DNA of 64,000 nt from Meghimatium bilineatum (GCA_034231615.1 CM067298.1:59486883-59550882), one strand, 5' to 3'; positions 10,052 through 22,300 are shown, counted from the first letter of the stretch. Made by a program: numbers and translations. Notes: generated from the letters alone by a model not told the origin.

Positions 10052-10634
10052 AACGCATGTGGTTACGTCTGTGGGTCTCACCAATGGCCCACTAGACATA
10101 CCACCAATACAAAAGACAACCTTAGTGGATGACATGCCATTATATTGAGGTTATCTTGTTATAGAAGCTTCATGGCACGTCATCTATACAATTATGCTTT
10201 TATTGTGTTGTTGAAATGTGTTTCATGTTTACCTGAATATATGTGTATGCACCTGTGGTTGAGAGGGAGCCAGAGATGTAATGTGCAGCACTGTTTTTTC
10301 CTATGGCTGAAACCCATCATAAAGGCATGGTGACTCAGGACGTGACAATCCTTTTGACTTGAACATTTGCTTGCATGCCTGGAGCAATAGAGAAGTTCGG
10401 CATAACCAGTAGTTAAATGGTGGCGGGGGATGAGCACATTGAACCCTATCTTGGCTACAGTGGCTAGGAGCAGTGCAAAGGTTGAAACCTACCTTCCTGG
10501 GGGTGCGATAGTTATTCTCTGGCTCTGTCCGGGGTGGGCCGAAAATCCAGACTTCCCAGCAATATAATGCCATTTGATTGCATTAGGTCAAAGGGCATTA
10601 GCCCATGGACCACTGGATCAGCAACCAACCAACA
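10052..10634 (+). mobile_element. Family D non-coding retroelement, copy 1
   Basis: A 583-bp block starts ACGCATGTGG and ends in CAGCAACCAACC. It is flanked by an 11-bp perfect target duplication, TATCACAGTGC, at 10041-10051 and 10635-10645. Copy 2 is at 12633-13249. No coding frame is shared between the copies. Target duplication size and the AACC tail suggest a SINE-like or LINE-derived retroelement. Confidence 0.85.
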
Positions 10635-10805
10635 TATCACAGTGCTACCAGGTATCCACTGCATGGTTACCCTATACTGGTAAGACAATTCATTAAGTAG
10701 TTTTTGCAAGTCTGTTAGTTTTCCAGACTGTACAAACATTTCAAAATATAACTTCCAAACACAAGAAGCATTGTTCAACATTTTGAACCATATAAACATT
10801 ACGTT

Positions 10806-10808
<3 letters not shown>

Positions 10809-10839
<31 letters not shown>
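10809..10839. repeat. (TA)n microsatellite
   Basis: Uninterrupted TA dinucleotides over 31 bp. Confidence 0.97.
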
Positions 10840-10842
<3 letters not shown>

Positions 10843-11276
10843 ACACAATATATAGTATGTTTTGGTACAATTCATCTTACAAGAAATTTGTTGTTACATC
10901 ATTAGCTGATATTTTATAGAAACTTGAGTGAACAATAAACTGCAGTAACACTGCACAATATGGTAAGTGAATTTATGATGAAGAATCACTTCAACCAAAT
11001 ACTGGGATACATTGGAACCCGCTGGAATTAACATACATCACAAATTATATTATTTTAATGCTCAACTCTCTTCACTCTCTTGTACGTACTTCTATCTCTC
11101 CTCACTTTCTGTTGTTCAATCAATGTCTTCTCCAAGTTTTTATAACTGCTGATTCTAAATTGGGTCACGTGTCATTATTTGTCTTCTTTCATACTTCTGT
11201 CTGTCATGAGTAACGCACAAGACATTCATAGATATGATCCAGCTAAGACTATTTAATCATCATTATTTATCACATT

Positions 11277-11600
11277 ATGAACAGATCAGAACAAGTTATA
11301 ATTCTACGTCTCAGAACAGGACACAACCAACTCCGCAGTCACATGTATACAAAGTTCAAGATTGGCAACACGGCCATGTGTACATGTGGACAGGCAGCAC
11401 AGAGTGCCAAACATATACTTCAAGAGTGTTCTGAGCATGAAACGCTGAGGCATACATATTGGCCAGAGGAAACAACACTGGAATCAAAGCTCTATGGGAA
11501 ACTGTATGAACTAAAAAAGACAGTGAGTTTTATTAAGGAGACAGAATTACAGATATAGACATGTTTCAAGTGAACGAAAGAAGAAGAATCATTATTTATA
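11277..11600 (+). pseudogene. LINE ORF2 extreme C-terminus and 3' tail
   Basis: An open frame of 93 codons contains the motif run LRTGHNQLRSHMYTKFKIGN, then CTCGQAAQSAKHILQECSEH and WPEETTLESKLYG. This is the zinc-knuckle-like region that follows RNase H in Jockey/CR1-like LINEs. It ends with TAG at 11556-11558, then a short tail, AAGTGAACGAAAGAAGAAGAA. That tail resembles the 3' ends of the SINE families here. Related pieces are at 34080-34380, 36080-36310 and 55536-56402. Confidence 0.88.
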
Positions 11601-12394
11601 CTTTTTTTTCTATATTTTACATTTTCCTTGTACAATGTATTTTCTCTACATTTAATCATTCATACTTCTGCACACCCCTGCATCTCACCTTGTTTTGTTT
11701 TCCTGACCTGTCAGTTACTACATGTCTGATATCTAGCCTACACTTGATTTTGTGGATCCATTTAGTGTTTATTTGTTCCTATTTGGATAAAGACCTTTCG
11801 GTTGAAACATTGATTCTGTGTATTGTTCTACATAACCTACTAATTTAGCCTTTTTACATTTTTTCTCACATATTCACTTACCATTTTGTATTGTTACTCA
11901 TATTTTAACAAAACATTTCTGATACACAGTATGCACTACTCTTCGATGGTCAGCTTTTCAACAATATATTTGTTTAATCCTTCTTAATTAAAACTAGGAC
12001 CCAGGCTTTCTGTCTGGCCTGAACTTTGGTATTGCAAGTGATATAAACAAAGTGGTATTTAAAAACTCTGAAACAAACGCTTAGAAAAATAACAAGCTTA
12101 CTTTATTTAAATCTGTTGTTATTGATTTTCCCAAAAAATCCCCATTGGAAACAAACACAATGATACCTGCCTTTAAATAACTAAGGAAGCCCTTTTCTTA
12201 AAAGCTGATCAATTCTGCCTGTGATTCCATATGGATCTTTTCCATGGTGCCAAATTGTGCCCTTTTAACTTCAATTTTATTTAGCCACATTTATGCAGGA
12301 CAGGTGAGTAGGGAGTTTGTGGTACAACTATAATGTTGATTGTTTATAATCAGAAATTGCCTGGTATATCAAACTTTCATCACCAATGATGATC
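11601..12394. other. AT-rich stretch, nothing recognised
   Basis: No coding motif, inverted-repeat pair or structural RNA was seen. Confidence 0.4.
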
Positions 12395-12570
12395 CTACAG
12401 ATGAGTGGTGAGTTGTCAATCCTCTCACCAGGCACGAGTCAAGGTGATGCTGCTTTTTATCAAATGTTAAATGGTAATGTTAATCAAATGCTATTAAATG
12501 TCCATAGAAATGAATGGTGGGTTGTTAGCCCTCTCAAAAGTCAAGCTGATGCTGCTTCTTATCAAGTGTG
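12395..12570. repeat. Imperfect tandem duplication, about 105 bp apart
   Basis: GAGTTGTCAATCCTCTCACC..GGTGATGCTGCTTTTTATCA is repeated as GGTTGTTAGCCCTCTCA..GCTGATGCTGCTTCTTATCA. Confidence 0.7.
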
Positions 12571-12632
12571 AAGAGTCTTGAGATAAATGGGTTTTTATCC
12601 CTCTCACAAAACCAAGTATATCTTTCGGCCAG

Positions 12633-13249
12633 ACGCATGTGGTTGCGTCTGTGGGTCTCACCAATGGCCCACTAGACATACCATCCATGCAACAGAAAAC
12701 CTTAGTGGATGACATGCCATAATATAGAGGTTATCTTCTTATAGAAGCTTCATGGCATGTCATCTATACAGTTATGATTTTGTTTTGTTGTTGAAATGTT
12801 TTTCATGTTTGCCTGAGTATATATGTATGCACCCTCTGTGGTTGGGAGGGAGCCAGAGATGTACTGTGCAGCACTGAGGAGGAGGAAACTGACATAACTG
12901 TTTTTCCTATGGCTGAGGCCCATCATAGAGGCACAGTGACTCAGGACGTGACAATCCTTTTGACTTGAACATTTGGTTGCATGCCTGGAGCAATAGAAGT
13001 TCAGCATAACCAGTAGTCAATTGGTGGCGGGGAATGAGCACAGTGAGCCCTATCTTGGCTACAGTGGCTGGGCACAGTGAATAGGTTGAAACCTACCTTC
13101 CTGGAGGTGTGATAGTTATTCTCTGGCTCTGTCCCGGGGTGGGCCGAAAATCCACAGACTTCCCAGCAATATAATGCCATCTAATGGCATTAGGTCAAAG
13201 GGCATGAGCCCATGGACCGCTGAATCAGCAACCAACCAACCAACCAACC
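12633..13249 (+). mobile_element. Family D non-coding retroelement, copy 2
   Basis: A 617-bp copy begins ACGCATGTGGTTGCGTCTG and ends in a run of four AACC-type units. Its flanks are ATCTTTCGGCCAG and ATCTTGCGACCAG, a 13-bp target duplication with two differences. It is collinear with copy 1 apart from small insertions, such as extra bases near 12880. Confidence 0.83.
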
Positions 13250-13911
13250 ATCTTGCGACCAGCCTCTAGACCGGGTAGTAGTTTTCTGTGTTTCAATGCA
13301 TTTCTGATGGAATAGATGGTTTCTACATCTGAATGTGATAGATTAGAACACAGTTTAACCATTTAGAAACTCTGAAACAACGCTGTGACAGATCCAGCAA
13401 ATTGACAGTGATGAAACACACTGCTCATAGAAAATGAAGAGTGCTCAGGAGACGACTAAACGTAAAATGAGGAACAAGCTTACAAACAGCACACAAGAAG
13501 GCCATCTCCAGAGAACTATTCCACCCCTGACACCGCAAGGCAAACAAGGGCCAAAGCATTTAGATAAATAGATAGATAGACAAAACCAAGTTCAAGAACC
13601 AGGAAACAAACTTCCTCTCAACATGATATATCTTTACATTCTTTGTAAGAATCTTGACAAGACTCTAAGTGATTCCAGTCATATGATAGAGGTCCAAAAT
13701 AGTTCACCAGTAGTAATCATAGATATATTATGCCATTTTAGAAATATTTTCGGTTGTTTTGATGGTGATTTATGCCCTGAAAGTATAAGATTTTCAGCTA
13801 ACTCTTGACCAGCCTTAAAATGTGCATGCTATTCAAAAACTGTGCTTCCCTTACTTAATGCTAAGCCAGGTGAAGCATTTGGATGATTTCTTTAACAGAT
13901 TTGTGGAGTTT
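13250..13911. other. Stretch without recognised content
   Basis: Only a short (GATA)-like run near 13565-13580 stands out. Confidence 0.4.
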
Positions 13912-13924
13912 AATACTATACTTT

Positions 13925-14193
13925 TATGCCCGTGTGTTGTCAGGCCTGTGAAGAGAGAAAAGAATAGCAACACTATTTACCTTCCATGCATGTCATAAGA
14001 GATGACTAAGGACGTTATGGAATGTAATTGACTATCCCATCCTATATAGGGTCAAAGTGATCCAAAGTCATGCTGAAGTAGGATGTAGGATGAAAGATAT
14101 CGCAGCAATGCTGTAAACCATGACACAATAAATTATGTTCTACAGACTACATCCTGCTAATATGCAGGTGTTTGAGAACAAATGAAAAAGAAG
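13925..14193 (+). repeat. SINE-C, full-length copy with target duplication
   Basis: This 269-bp copy has a perfect 13-bp target duplication, AATACTATACTTT (13912-13924 and 14194-14206). Internal landmarks are ATAGCAACACTATTTACCTT, TATATAGGGTCAAAGTGA, then CACAATAAATTATGTTCTAC, CATCCTGCTAAT and an AAAAGAAGAAT tail. Other copies are at 28262, 32243, 39240, 51105/52188, 53060 and 63255. No obvious tRNA A/B boxes were found. Confidence 0.9.
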
Positions 14194-14206
14194 AATACTA
14201 TACTTT

Positions 14207-15360
14207 GCGCAAGTCTGCTGTTCCCATTTTTCCGCAACTAATCACAGAAAAATCCAATACAAAATGTGTAACAAATACACACGTGAAGACATAGTGATGT
14301 CACTGTACACACAGTCTAAACAAGCTGTACAGCTGTGACCAGTGCCACTGAGTGGTTTAACTGTTGAGTCATAGGAAATATGGTCTTAGAACATTCCAAT
14401 ACCATTTTCTAGTATGTTATTTCTGTTTTTTCTTCAGCTAAAATACATTTGTTAAGTCAATATGATAAAGTGATGGGATAACAGAATGGAAGTAATCCCA
14501 TAGATAAGAAGAGGAAGTTTAGATAGTCAGAGAACCATAAGACTAGTAAAGAAAATAGCTAAACTCTCACCTCTCCCAAAAAAGATCAGCACAAGAATTA
14601 TCAAAAATTGGAGATTATAGTGACAGTTTTGTAAAAAGCAATATCATATCTACCAGAGTTGAAGCCTCTTTTTTGGTGATGCACACTTTTCAACAACTGA
14701 CATTTTGATAACATGGTGCATGACCATCAAAGAATGTTGCAGCACACAGTTCAGGTAATCACAAAAATTACTGAGTTCAAAATTTTAAATATTCTTATTT
14801 ATGACAACACATTATTTCCTAATCTGGCCAATATACTTGCACAAGATACAATTCTGTACTACATACATTATATGTTTTTATTACACAATCCATTTCTACA
14901 TCATTAATATTCAAAATAAATGCATCAAGAGTAATAAAAGGCATGCTAATTGCGTAAAAAAGCAAACTTTTCAGCTAAATATCAAATATAAATGTGTGCC
15001 TATGACCATTACAAGGCTCTGTAAGTAAGAAAATTAAGAGTGCAGATAAAAATATTTCCTTTAAAACTTTAAAACTTTGTTTCATCTTGTACACAAAAAC
15101 TTGTTCTAAATGAAGAATTTCAGTAAACTCTGTGCTAAGGTGGTCTTTCTATGATACAGGTATTTTGATAAAACCTGTTGATTTAACCTGCATTTTGTCC
15201 TTGCCCAAACAATATTACTATAGGAAATACAGTTCATTACATGAATTATCGGCCACATCACATGTGCACATTTCAACCTTTTAATATTATGGGTAATTAG
15301 ATACAGCTTCCATGACTCGGAGAATAAAATGGCGCAGCTTCTACTGCCAATGAATTGATT
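14207..15360. other. Stretch without recognised genes
   Basis: AT-rich sequence with short accidental open frames (14713-15028, 15106-15432). None carries a known motif. Confidence 0.4.
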
Positions 15361-15429
15361 TGCATGCAATGCACTGAGAGCTCTCCCCATCCCATAGTCA
15401 TCCAGGGGAAGCTCTTGGTGCGTTGCGCA
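15361..15429 (+). repeat. Hairpin repeat G, copy 1
   Basis: GCACTGAGAGCTCTCCCC pairs imperfectly with GGGGAAGCTCTTGGTGCG about 30 bp later, forming a GC-rich stem. Copies are at 50731-50808 and 57025-57097 in the same orientation, with a related loop (GTCATCCAGG here). Confidence 0.7.
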
Positions 15430-15717
15430 CAATCGGTGGTTGTGACAGTTTATGCATTTTTAGCAAATATTTATTTCGTTAAATGATATATGATTTGTTC
15501 CGTTAAAATGTGGCCACTGATTCCTGCAATGAACCGGAAATACTGTACTGTAACCTAACAATTTTGTTTTTAAGAATGTCAAGAATATTCTGAACGTGTC
15601 ATCATGGTACAGATGAACAACATTTAATGGCAATTTAAAAATTGAACCCAACTATTGACATGCACCAAATAGGAGCAGTGTTCTATTATCAATTTTTATC
15701 AGTCTATTGACTATTGT

Positions 15718-16640
15718 CTATCCAAGGTGGTGGTGTCGTCGCTTCCACACTTGTCGTTGAGCGTAGGGGTTTGTGAAGGAGCGTAGTCTGTGTTCCAGAG
15801 CCAGGTGTGGTGCTCTGGTTGAGGTGTAGTCATGTTTGTTCAGGATGGTATTGATGTTGTCTATCCATCTCTTCCTAGGTCTGCCCTTGGCTCTGTATCC
15901 TGATTCAATCTTGTTATAAGCTCTTATGGGAAGTTGATCATTCATAAGATGTCAAAACCATTTTATCTGTTCTTTCTCTAAATATTTGATGCATGATGTT
16001 ATACCTATTATCGTTTTGATGTTCTCACTGCACATTTTGTTAAGTCTGGTAACTCCATAGCCTTCTTTAGACATTTCATTTCCCAAGTTTTGATCTTTCT
16101 TTTATGTGTAGATATTAGTTGTCAAGTCTGGCATTGGTAGCATAGTGTTGGCATAAAGATGGTCTTAATCATTTGTTTCTTTACTTCCATGTTGATGTTT
16201 GGGTGCAATAGCAAAGGTGACAGCTGGTATTTCACAGCATTTGTCTTTTGACATCTTGTTTCTATTGAGTTGTGTGTCAAGGTACTTTAACTCTTTGACT
16301 TGTTCTATTTTGTGTTCTCTATTTGGATGTTTAAATGGTCTGTTGATCTCAATTGCACAGTTTCTGTCTTTTGTGTGTTAATCCACATGTTGTATTTATT
16401 GCATATTCTTGATAGTGAGTTGTTTGAGTTTGCAGTTTTTTTTCATCATATATGATGCTTTGATCATCAGCAAAAAACAGTTCATGAAGTTTGTTGTTAA
16501 ATTGTTCATTCTCTGTTGTTTCGTTATATATCTGATTTTGTGTTTCTTTTATAATTCTATGTAGACGTTGAATAGAATAGGGCAACAGCACACATCCCTG
16601 ATGTTTATCAGTAAAGAGGTGACACCTATAGAAATTCACT
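15718..16640 (-). pseudogene. LINE RT and C-terminal region (TLCYQCQTW type)
   Basis: On the minus strand, 16639-16349 gives QGCVLLPYSIQ and LHELFFADDQSIIYDE (RT catalytic box). Near 16190-16120 comes MIKTIFMPTLCYQCQTW, and 15945-15718 gives the terminal KGRPRKRWIDNINTILNKHDYTS segment. Stops and frame changes interrupt it. The same LINE type is found at 47257-48560, and its last part recurs at 24600-24800. Confidence 0.85.
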
Positions 16641-16654
16641 GGTGGTTCAGCATG

Positions 16655-16830
16655 TGAAACAGCATGTTTGTTGTTGTTTTCATACCCAGGAATTGCAAGT
16701 GTTTAGCTCTTACTTCTTACATACAATGGAGCGGTTTCTCAGAGTTTTATTTCATCATATCCAGAAGGCTCTAACTCTCAGCGATGTACAATACTTTGAG
16801 ATTAAGACTCATCCTACACAGAAAGAGTAA
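16655..16830 (+). repeat. Dispersed repeat F, copy 1
   Basis: TTAGCTCTTACTTCTTACAT, a GCGGTTTCTCAGAGTTTTATTT segment and CCAGAAGGCTCTAACTCTCA match 26650-26770 and 35040-35140. The type is unknown. Confidence 0.65.
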
Positions 16831-17325
16831 ATTCTATGAGTTTTTGTGGCTTTTCTAACTATACGCAACATCCAGAGTTGGATTAATAAATTTCATCCCC
16901 CCCCCCAGCCAAGCATCCTTCCTATTAGAGGTGTCTATAGCATCACAATTCTGGACCATGGTCAATCAGATGGGTTGGTGGGGCAGCCAGCTATGAATTC
17001 CTGCCATCCACAAGAGCTCTATACTTATCATGTTTGCCTGATTCTGGGCTCCACCAGGAAATTGTCATAGCCTCAGATTCGGTAATTGATTTTCACCACA
17101 CTCCATATTCATTCCATTGTAAACCAAGATCCTCTTATGTATGACAAAAGTGGAGGGAAAATAGCCATTGGGTCAACATTTAAATCACGACAATCCTAAC
17201 ATTCAAATTAAGCTACAAACTTTCACTGATAGGCCAGTTTACTATAAATTTGTTTTCTTTTTAATTCTGTCTAATTAAATTGTGGACATTAAAATAAAAA
17301 TTATTTATACATAGACACTCCAACA

Positions 17326-17328
<3 letters not shown>

Positions 17329-17387
<59 letters not shown>
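17329..17387. repeat. (AT)n microsatellite, 59 bp
   Basis: Pure AT alternation. Its translation gives a meaningless Ile/Tyr run on the minus strand. Confidence 0.97.
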
Positions 17388-17392
<5 letters not shown>

Positions 17393-17616
17393 CAATAAAT
17401 CAGTAAAACATTTTGCCTGATTGGACATATTTATCAGACTAGAGGCACAAATTCCAAAGCACCCTGTGTGCAAGCTTCATATAATTATTCATCAAAAAGA
17501 AACAGGCATAATCTATAACAATGTACAAGTCTTTGAGATTTATTTACACAATTTCCTTAATATTTTACTGCCAAAATGCAAAGCATAAATGAATTGTATA
17601 TATATATATATATATA

Positions 17617-18927
17617 CAAGGGCGAATTGATAAGTTCTGCCTCATAGGTGATAATTTTATTAATATTCAAGATACACCTATGAATTTTACATTTTATAAG
17701 TGAGGTGTCATTATTTTTCAACATAGTCCCCATTCCGGTCCTCGCACAAATGCCAACGTTGGACTAGTTATTGCATCCCATTGAGGAAGAAATAAGACAT
17801 TTCCCCTCGAAACCAGGTATGTATGGCTGCTTGCACCTCTTCGTCAGAAGCGTAATGGTGTCCATTGAGGTGTTCTTTCAGCGTCAGGAAGAGAAAAGTC
17901 ACAAGGTGTCAGATTGAGGCTGTACAATGGGTGCGGTAAATGTCATCAAACTTGAGACTCTCCAATGCAGCCACTGTTTATCGACTCATGTGTGGGCGAG
18001 CATTGTCGTGCTGAAGAACTGTGGATTTACCCACACGAACACGCAGCAGTAATATTCAGAGTTTCATCATGGTTGTCACATAGAGATCAGAGTTGACGGT
18101 ATTGCCATACTTCAAAAATTTCATGTGGATTACGTCCTCACAGTCCCAAAAGATGGTTATCAACACTTTTCCTGCCAAAGCGACAACTTTGAACTTTCTT
18201 GGTGACAGTGAGTTCTTATGCCTGTACTCCATGGACTGATGCTTGTTTTGAGGTCATAATGATGTGCCCATGACTTGTCGCCAGTGAAAATTCTGCAGAT
18301 GAAGGTATCACCTTCCTGTACGTATCACGTCAAACGTTTCTGACACGCCTGCTGTCGCCGATGTTTCATTTCCAGTGTCAGCATGCGAGAGACCTATCTT
18401 GCATACCATCCTATACCCAATCAAGGCATTGATAATGCGATGGATTCGCTGAGTCTAAATCCTAAGCATTGTGGCAATATCTTTCGGATTGACAGTGATT
18501 AGCATGAATCCGTTCGCCCATGCAAGCTTGGTGCTGTGCATCCACAACTGTGATTGGACGTCCACTGTGCTCCTGGCCATGCAAGTTCGACGTCATTAGA
18601 TTGATGTCTTTTACAGTCCTTGCCCACCTCCTAACAATACTTACATTCACACAGGCATCATCATATACCGCAGTCATTCTTCGATGCATATTGATGGGCG
18701 CATAACCTTCCGCCATCAGGAATTCAACCACAGCACGTTGCTTCAACCATATTTCCATACACGTTGTCATTTTATGTCTGATTTGCACATGCATCACATT
18801 CCAGACACATAACATTACATGTCCCGATGATCACTTCCTTAGTGATTATTTTCAAATAGGTGTTACATGGCTCAGAGTGCTGTTGTCAAAGTTATGGCTC
18901 GAGGCAAAACTTTTCAATTCACCCTTG
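17617..18927 (-). mobile_element. mariner element, dead
   Basis: The 1.31-kb length is typical of mariner. The ends are inverted repeats, CAAGGGCGAATTGATAAGTT and CAAGGGTGAATTGAAAAGTT, followed by YTGCCTC. The minus strand encodes the N-terminal HTH domain (18815-18462: QRAVVEFLMAEGYAPINMHR, then YDDACVNVSIVRRWAR and HSGRPITV). Further on come LQHDNARPH with the second catalytic Asp and LFLTLKEHLNGHHYASDEEV. The DLAPSDF box expected for the third Asp is broken. Multiple stops and frameshifts show it is inactive. TA-rich microsatellites lie on both sides. Confidence 0.92.
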
Positions 18928-18933
18928 AATCCT

Positions 18934-18967
<34 letters not shown>

Positions 18968-19095
18968 TATACATACATATATATATATATAATTATACAT
19001 ACATATATATATATATATATATTTATTTATATATATATTTATATATATATACTGTATACATTGTATGTGTGTGTATATGTTGTGTGTGTGTGTAT
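18934..19095. repeat. Compound TA/TG microsatellite
   Basis: TG and TA runs with ATACATACATAT interruptions extend over about 160 bp immediately right of the mariner. Confidence 0.93.
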
Positions 19096-19809
19096 AGGCT
19101 TATAATAAAATGAGTTGCAAATATATTAAATAAAACACTTGCAAGATATGTCCAATATAACAGGTTAATTATTTATGTATATGTAAAGAACATCAATTTT
19201 AAACCAAATCAATCTTGTTTCAACCTCTCAATCCTAAGAGGTGATGTTCCAACTCCCCTTCATCTCTTTCATAATATCAATGATTTTTTTTTTTACACTG
19301 TATACTTTGCAAGCAAACAACTTTCATTCCTCAATTTTAAAATTGGTCTAGCAGATTCCAAACTGAAATACACTAAAACAAAAGCATGAAAGTAGAATCC
19401 CATTATTTGGAATTGAACCATAAATTGTGTAAACAATTCAAAAGATCACAAGGCTATAAAAATTGGTTTTTCTTTTCAGAATAAGAATAGTATGAATCAC
19501 GTGTACAAGAAAAACAAATTATGGGTGTAAATATATGTGCTAATAAGAAAGAACAATCATTTCTATGAATATTAATATAAAGTTAAAGATACTGACCAAT
19601 TTCCTTCATCACAAATGAAGAACAAGAAATACATCTGAGCAACTTAATAATAATGATGATGATAAATGAATCATATCCTGTATAAGACATAACTTTCCAA
19701 CTATTGTTGACTTATAAGGCACCACTATACATACAAAACATCAACAGTGGAGTATAAAATTATTGGCTTCTGAACCATGAGTAAGTTCAACTGAACTGTG
19801 TTCCTGAGA
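19096..19809. other. Stretch without recognised content
   Basis: AT-rich, with short homopolymers. Nothing was recognised. Confidence 0.4.
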
Positions 19810-19963
19810 CAGGCCCACTAACCATTCTACCACCAAGTTGTGATTGTGAGGCAGGTCCCCTAACCATTCAACTACCGATTTGTTTTTGTGAGGCAGGTCC
19901 CCTAACCCTTCAACTACCGATTTGTTTTTGTGAGGCAGGTCCCCTAACCATTCAACTACCGAG
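19810..19963. repeat. Tandem repeat, 42-bp unit, about 3.7 copies
   Basis: Units contain GAGGCAGGTCCCCTAACC and TTCAACTACCGATTTG. The first copy is the most diverged. Confidence 0.93.
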
Positions 19964-20872
19964 TTGACAACAGTAAAACATAATGAAGCATAAGACTACT
20001 GAATGATAATGCATATGTACAGAGAATGATAGTACTGAGAGGGATGATGGGATGAAGTGTCTCCGCTCTAGAAAGATCTGTGCATTCTTTAATCAACATT
20101 TGACTGGGACTCAAGAGTTTAAATCCTTTTGAATGGCTGATAGTATAGAAGGCAGAGCACTTTTGAGAATGTTGCCTGTGGTATGATACTGACTCCTAAT
20201 CAAATATCATGAAAGTGAAGAGACATAATCAGTTACATAAAATAGCATGAATATATTATAAATGAAGAGCATACATTTTCCTTATAAAATTTAATTGGAA
20301 ATTAAGGAAATATGAGAACAATGCAATTCTGTCATTGTTTTATTAGCAGGATTTTTACAAATAATATATAGCATGAAGTCAGTACTGGCATGAGATTCTT
20401 GCTAGATTTGCCCAGCATTGAGCAGATAAGGGCATACCTTATTGTAACCAATAACGACCACTGCACTTTTTTAAATGCCCAGATGATACAAAGGGAAAGT
20501 GAATAAAGCATGGAAAGTCATCGATTGCAAAAGCAGAGGACACAATGTTCAGCTTATGTGAATTCAACGAAGTTGGAAAAGGTAGTGAATGGGTGGAGGT
20601 GAACAAAGGAAAATGTCTCTGACTAATGTATTAATACAACTTGGTAGAAGGTGTTGGGAATGGGTTGGTATCAGGACAGAGGTGACGGTGCAAGAACTTG
20701 CCCAGCTGCACTCAAAACACAATTATATACACAGATGCTCAGTCAATATATAAATGAATAAGTTTGGTTGAGGTTTTGTTGCCTGAATTTGTGGAAGGTA
20801 CTTGAGAAAATATCTGCCTACTTCAACTGCCACACTGAACATGAAAATGCAGATGGAAGAAGTAATGGTGGC
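19964..20872. other. Stretch without recognised content
   Basis: No gene, repeat boundary or RNA was recognised. Confidence 0.4.
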
Positions 20873-21340
20873 ACGTAGTTAACTAACTGGTGACTTAAAT
20901 ACTAACTCATATAGTGATGACAGTACGTGATTAACCAACTGGTAACTTAAATACTAACTCATATAGTGATGACAGTACGTGATTAACCAACTGGTAACTT
21001 AAATACTAACTCATATAGTGATGACAGTACGTGATTAACCAACTGGTAACTTAAATACTAACTCATATAGTGATGACAGTACGTGATTAACCAACTGGTA
21101 ACTTAAATACTAACTCATATAGTGATGACAGTACGTGATTAACCAACTGGTAACTTAAATACTAACTCATATAGTGATGACAGTACGTGATTAACCAACT
21201 GGTGACTAAAATACCAACTCATATAGTGATGGCAATACATGATTAACCAACTGGTGACTAAAATACCAACTCATATAGTGATGACAGCATGTAGTTAACC
21301 AACTGGTGACTAACTTAAATACCAACTCACACACAGTGAT
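20873..21340. repeat. Tandem repeat, 52-bp unit, nine copies
   Basis: Five units (20925-21184) read identically, each starting ACGTGATTAACCAACTGGTA. The flanking units (20873-20924 and 21185-21340) carry substitutions and a small insertion. Homogeneous in the middle and diverged at the edges is the usual picture of recent unequal exchange or slippage. Confidence 0.96.
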
Positions 21341-22069
21341 ACTCTTTGACTGCCAAAGCATTATAAATGGGATAGAAAGGTACATGTTAATAAAGGAAAA
21401 GTTCATCTTACTGAACAATTTGGTTGTTCAATTTATTAATGGGTATTGAGTGCCCTGTGAACATGACACTGGAAGAGGCTGGACAGCTTGAACAGAGCTA
21501 AGAGGTTTACAGAATTGCAGTGAAGACAAAGGACAAGTTAAATAGAAAGATAGGTGGAATATTAATTCTTTAGATATTAATAAATGTGTAAATTCAATTA
21601 ACTTATGATTCTGAACTGAACTTCTACTCTAATGTCTTAGCTATATGATCAATAACACTATTCATCTCTTTAATTATACAAATGTAAATAGAAATAAAAT
21701 AACATGGTTAAGATGATATGTGTATGTATGATAAAATAGCCCATTCTCACAATTTCTGTTTTGTCCAAAGGTTATACCAAATGACAAGAAATCACATTGA
21801 TGAATATAATGCAGTTAATGGTATGGGTATGAGAACATCAACACATAAGGCATTCAGGTAAAACATGCTGTTATTGTAAGACAGCGCAGGTTTCTACAGA
21901 GAAAATTCTAAAATTAACTGATATTAATGTCTGAACAGAAATTATTTTGTTTTTGTTTCTTCACATCATAAAATTTCAAAAACACGTAAATGGACAAACA
22001 ACTTTACAAATGAAATTTAAGCCGTAAGCCGTAGAAGATTGACTTCACTGTACTCGGTTTCCTATATAT
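21341..22069. other. Stretch without recognised content
   Basis: AT-rich. It could be downstream sequence or 3' UTR of the host gene if transcription passes the first poly(A) site, but nothing in it proves this. Confidence 0.35.
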
Positions 22070-22270
22070 ACTCCGTCACTCTCAACGAAGCGGCATGTCG
22101 CCTGCCGAGATTACCACTCATAGCACGTAACTCCGTAGCTTCAAGTGATAATCCACAGGGATCTCCAAAAAAAATCCACCTTATAAACAAGACGACACGA
22201 GCCGGATTCAAACCCATGACCTCTTGAACACAAAGCGAAGTTGCTTAACCACTATGCAAGGGAGATCCCC
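22070..22270 (-). repeat. tRNA-derived SINE plus repeat I
   Basis: Reading the minus strand, GCATAGTGGTTAAGCAAC resembles an RNA polymerase III A box and GGGTTTGAATCC a B box, about 35 bp apart. The body then continues into the repeat also seen at 8960-9055. A related head is at 35870-35995. Confidence 0.7.
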
Positions 22271-22300
22271 GAAACTAAGCAGGACACTTTTGAATAGCAT

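Noticed and set aside
16901..16910. Poly-C run as a structured site
   Set aside because: Short C runs (also near 33950 and 57045) are isolated and have no partner or repeated context, apart from the one in hairpin repeat G.
18462..18815. 117-codon minus-strand gene
   Set aside because: It is the N-terminal helix-turn-helix part of the dead mariner, not a separate gene.
20873..21340. CRISPR-like regularly spaced repeats
   Set aside because: The 52-bp units are contiguous tandem copies with no unique spacers, and the DNA is eukaryotic.
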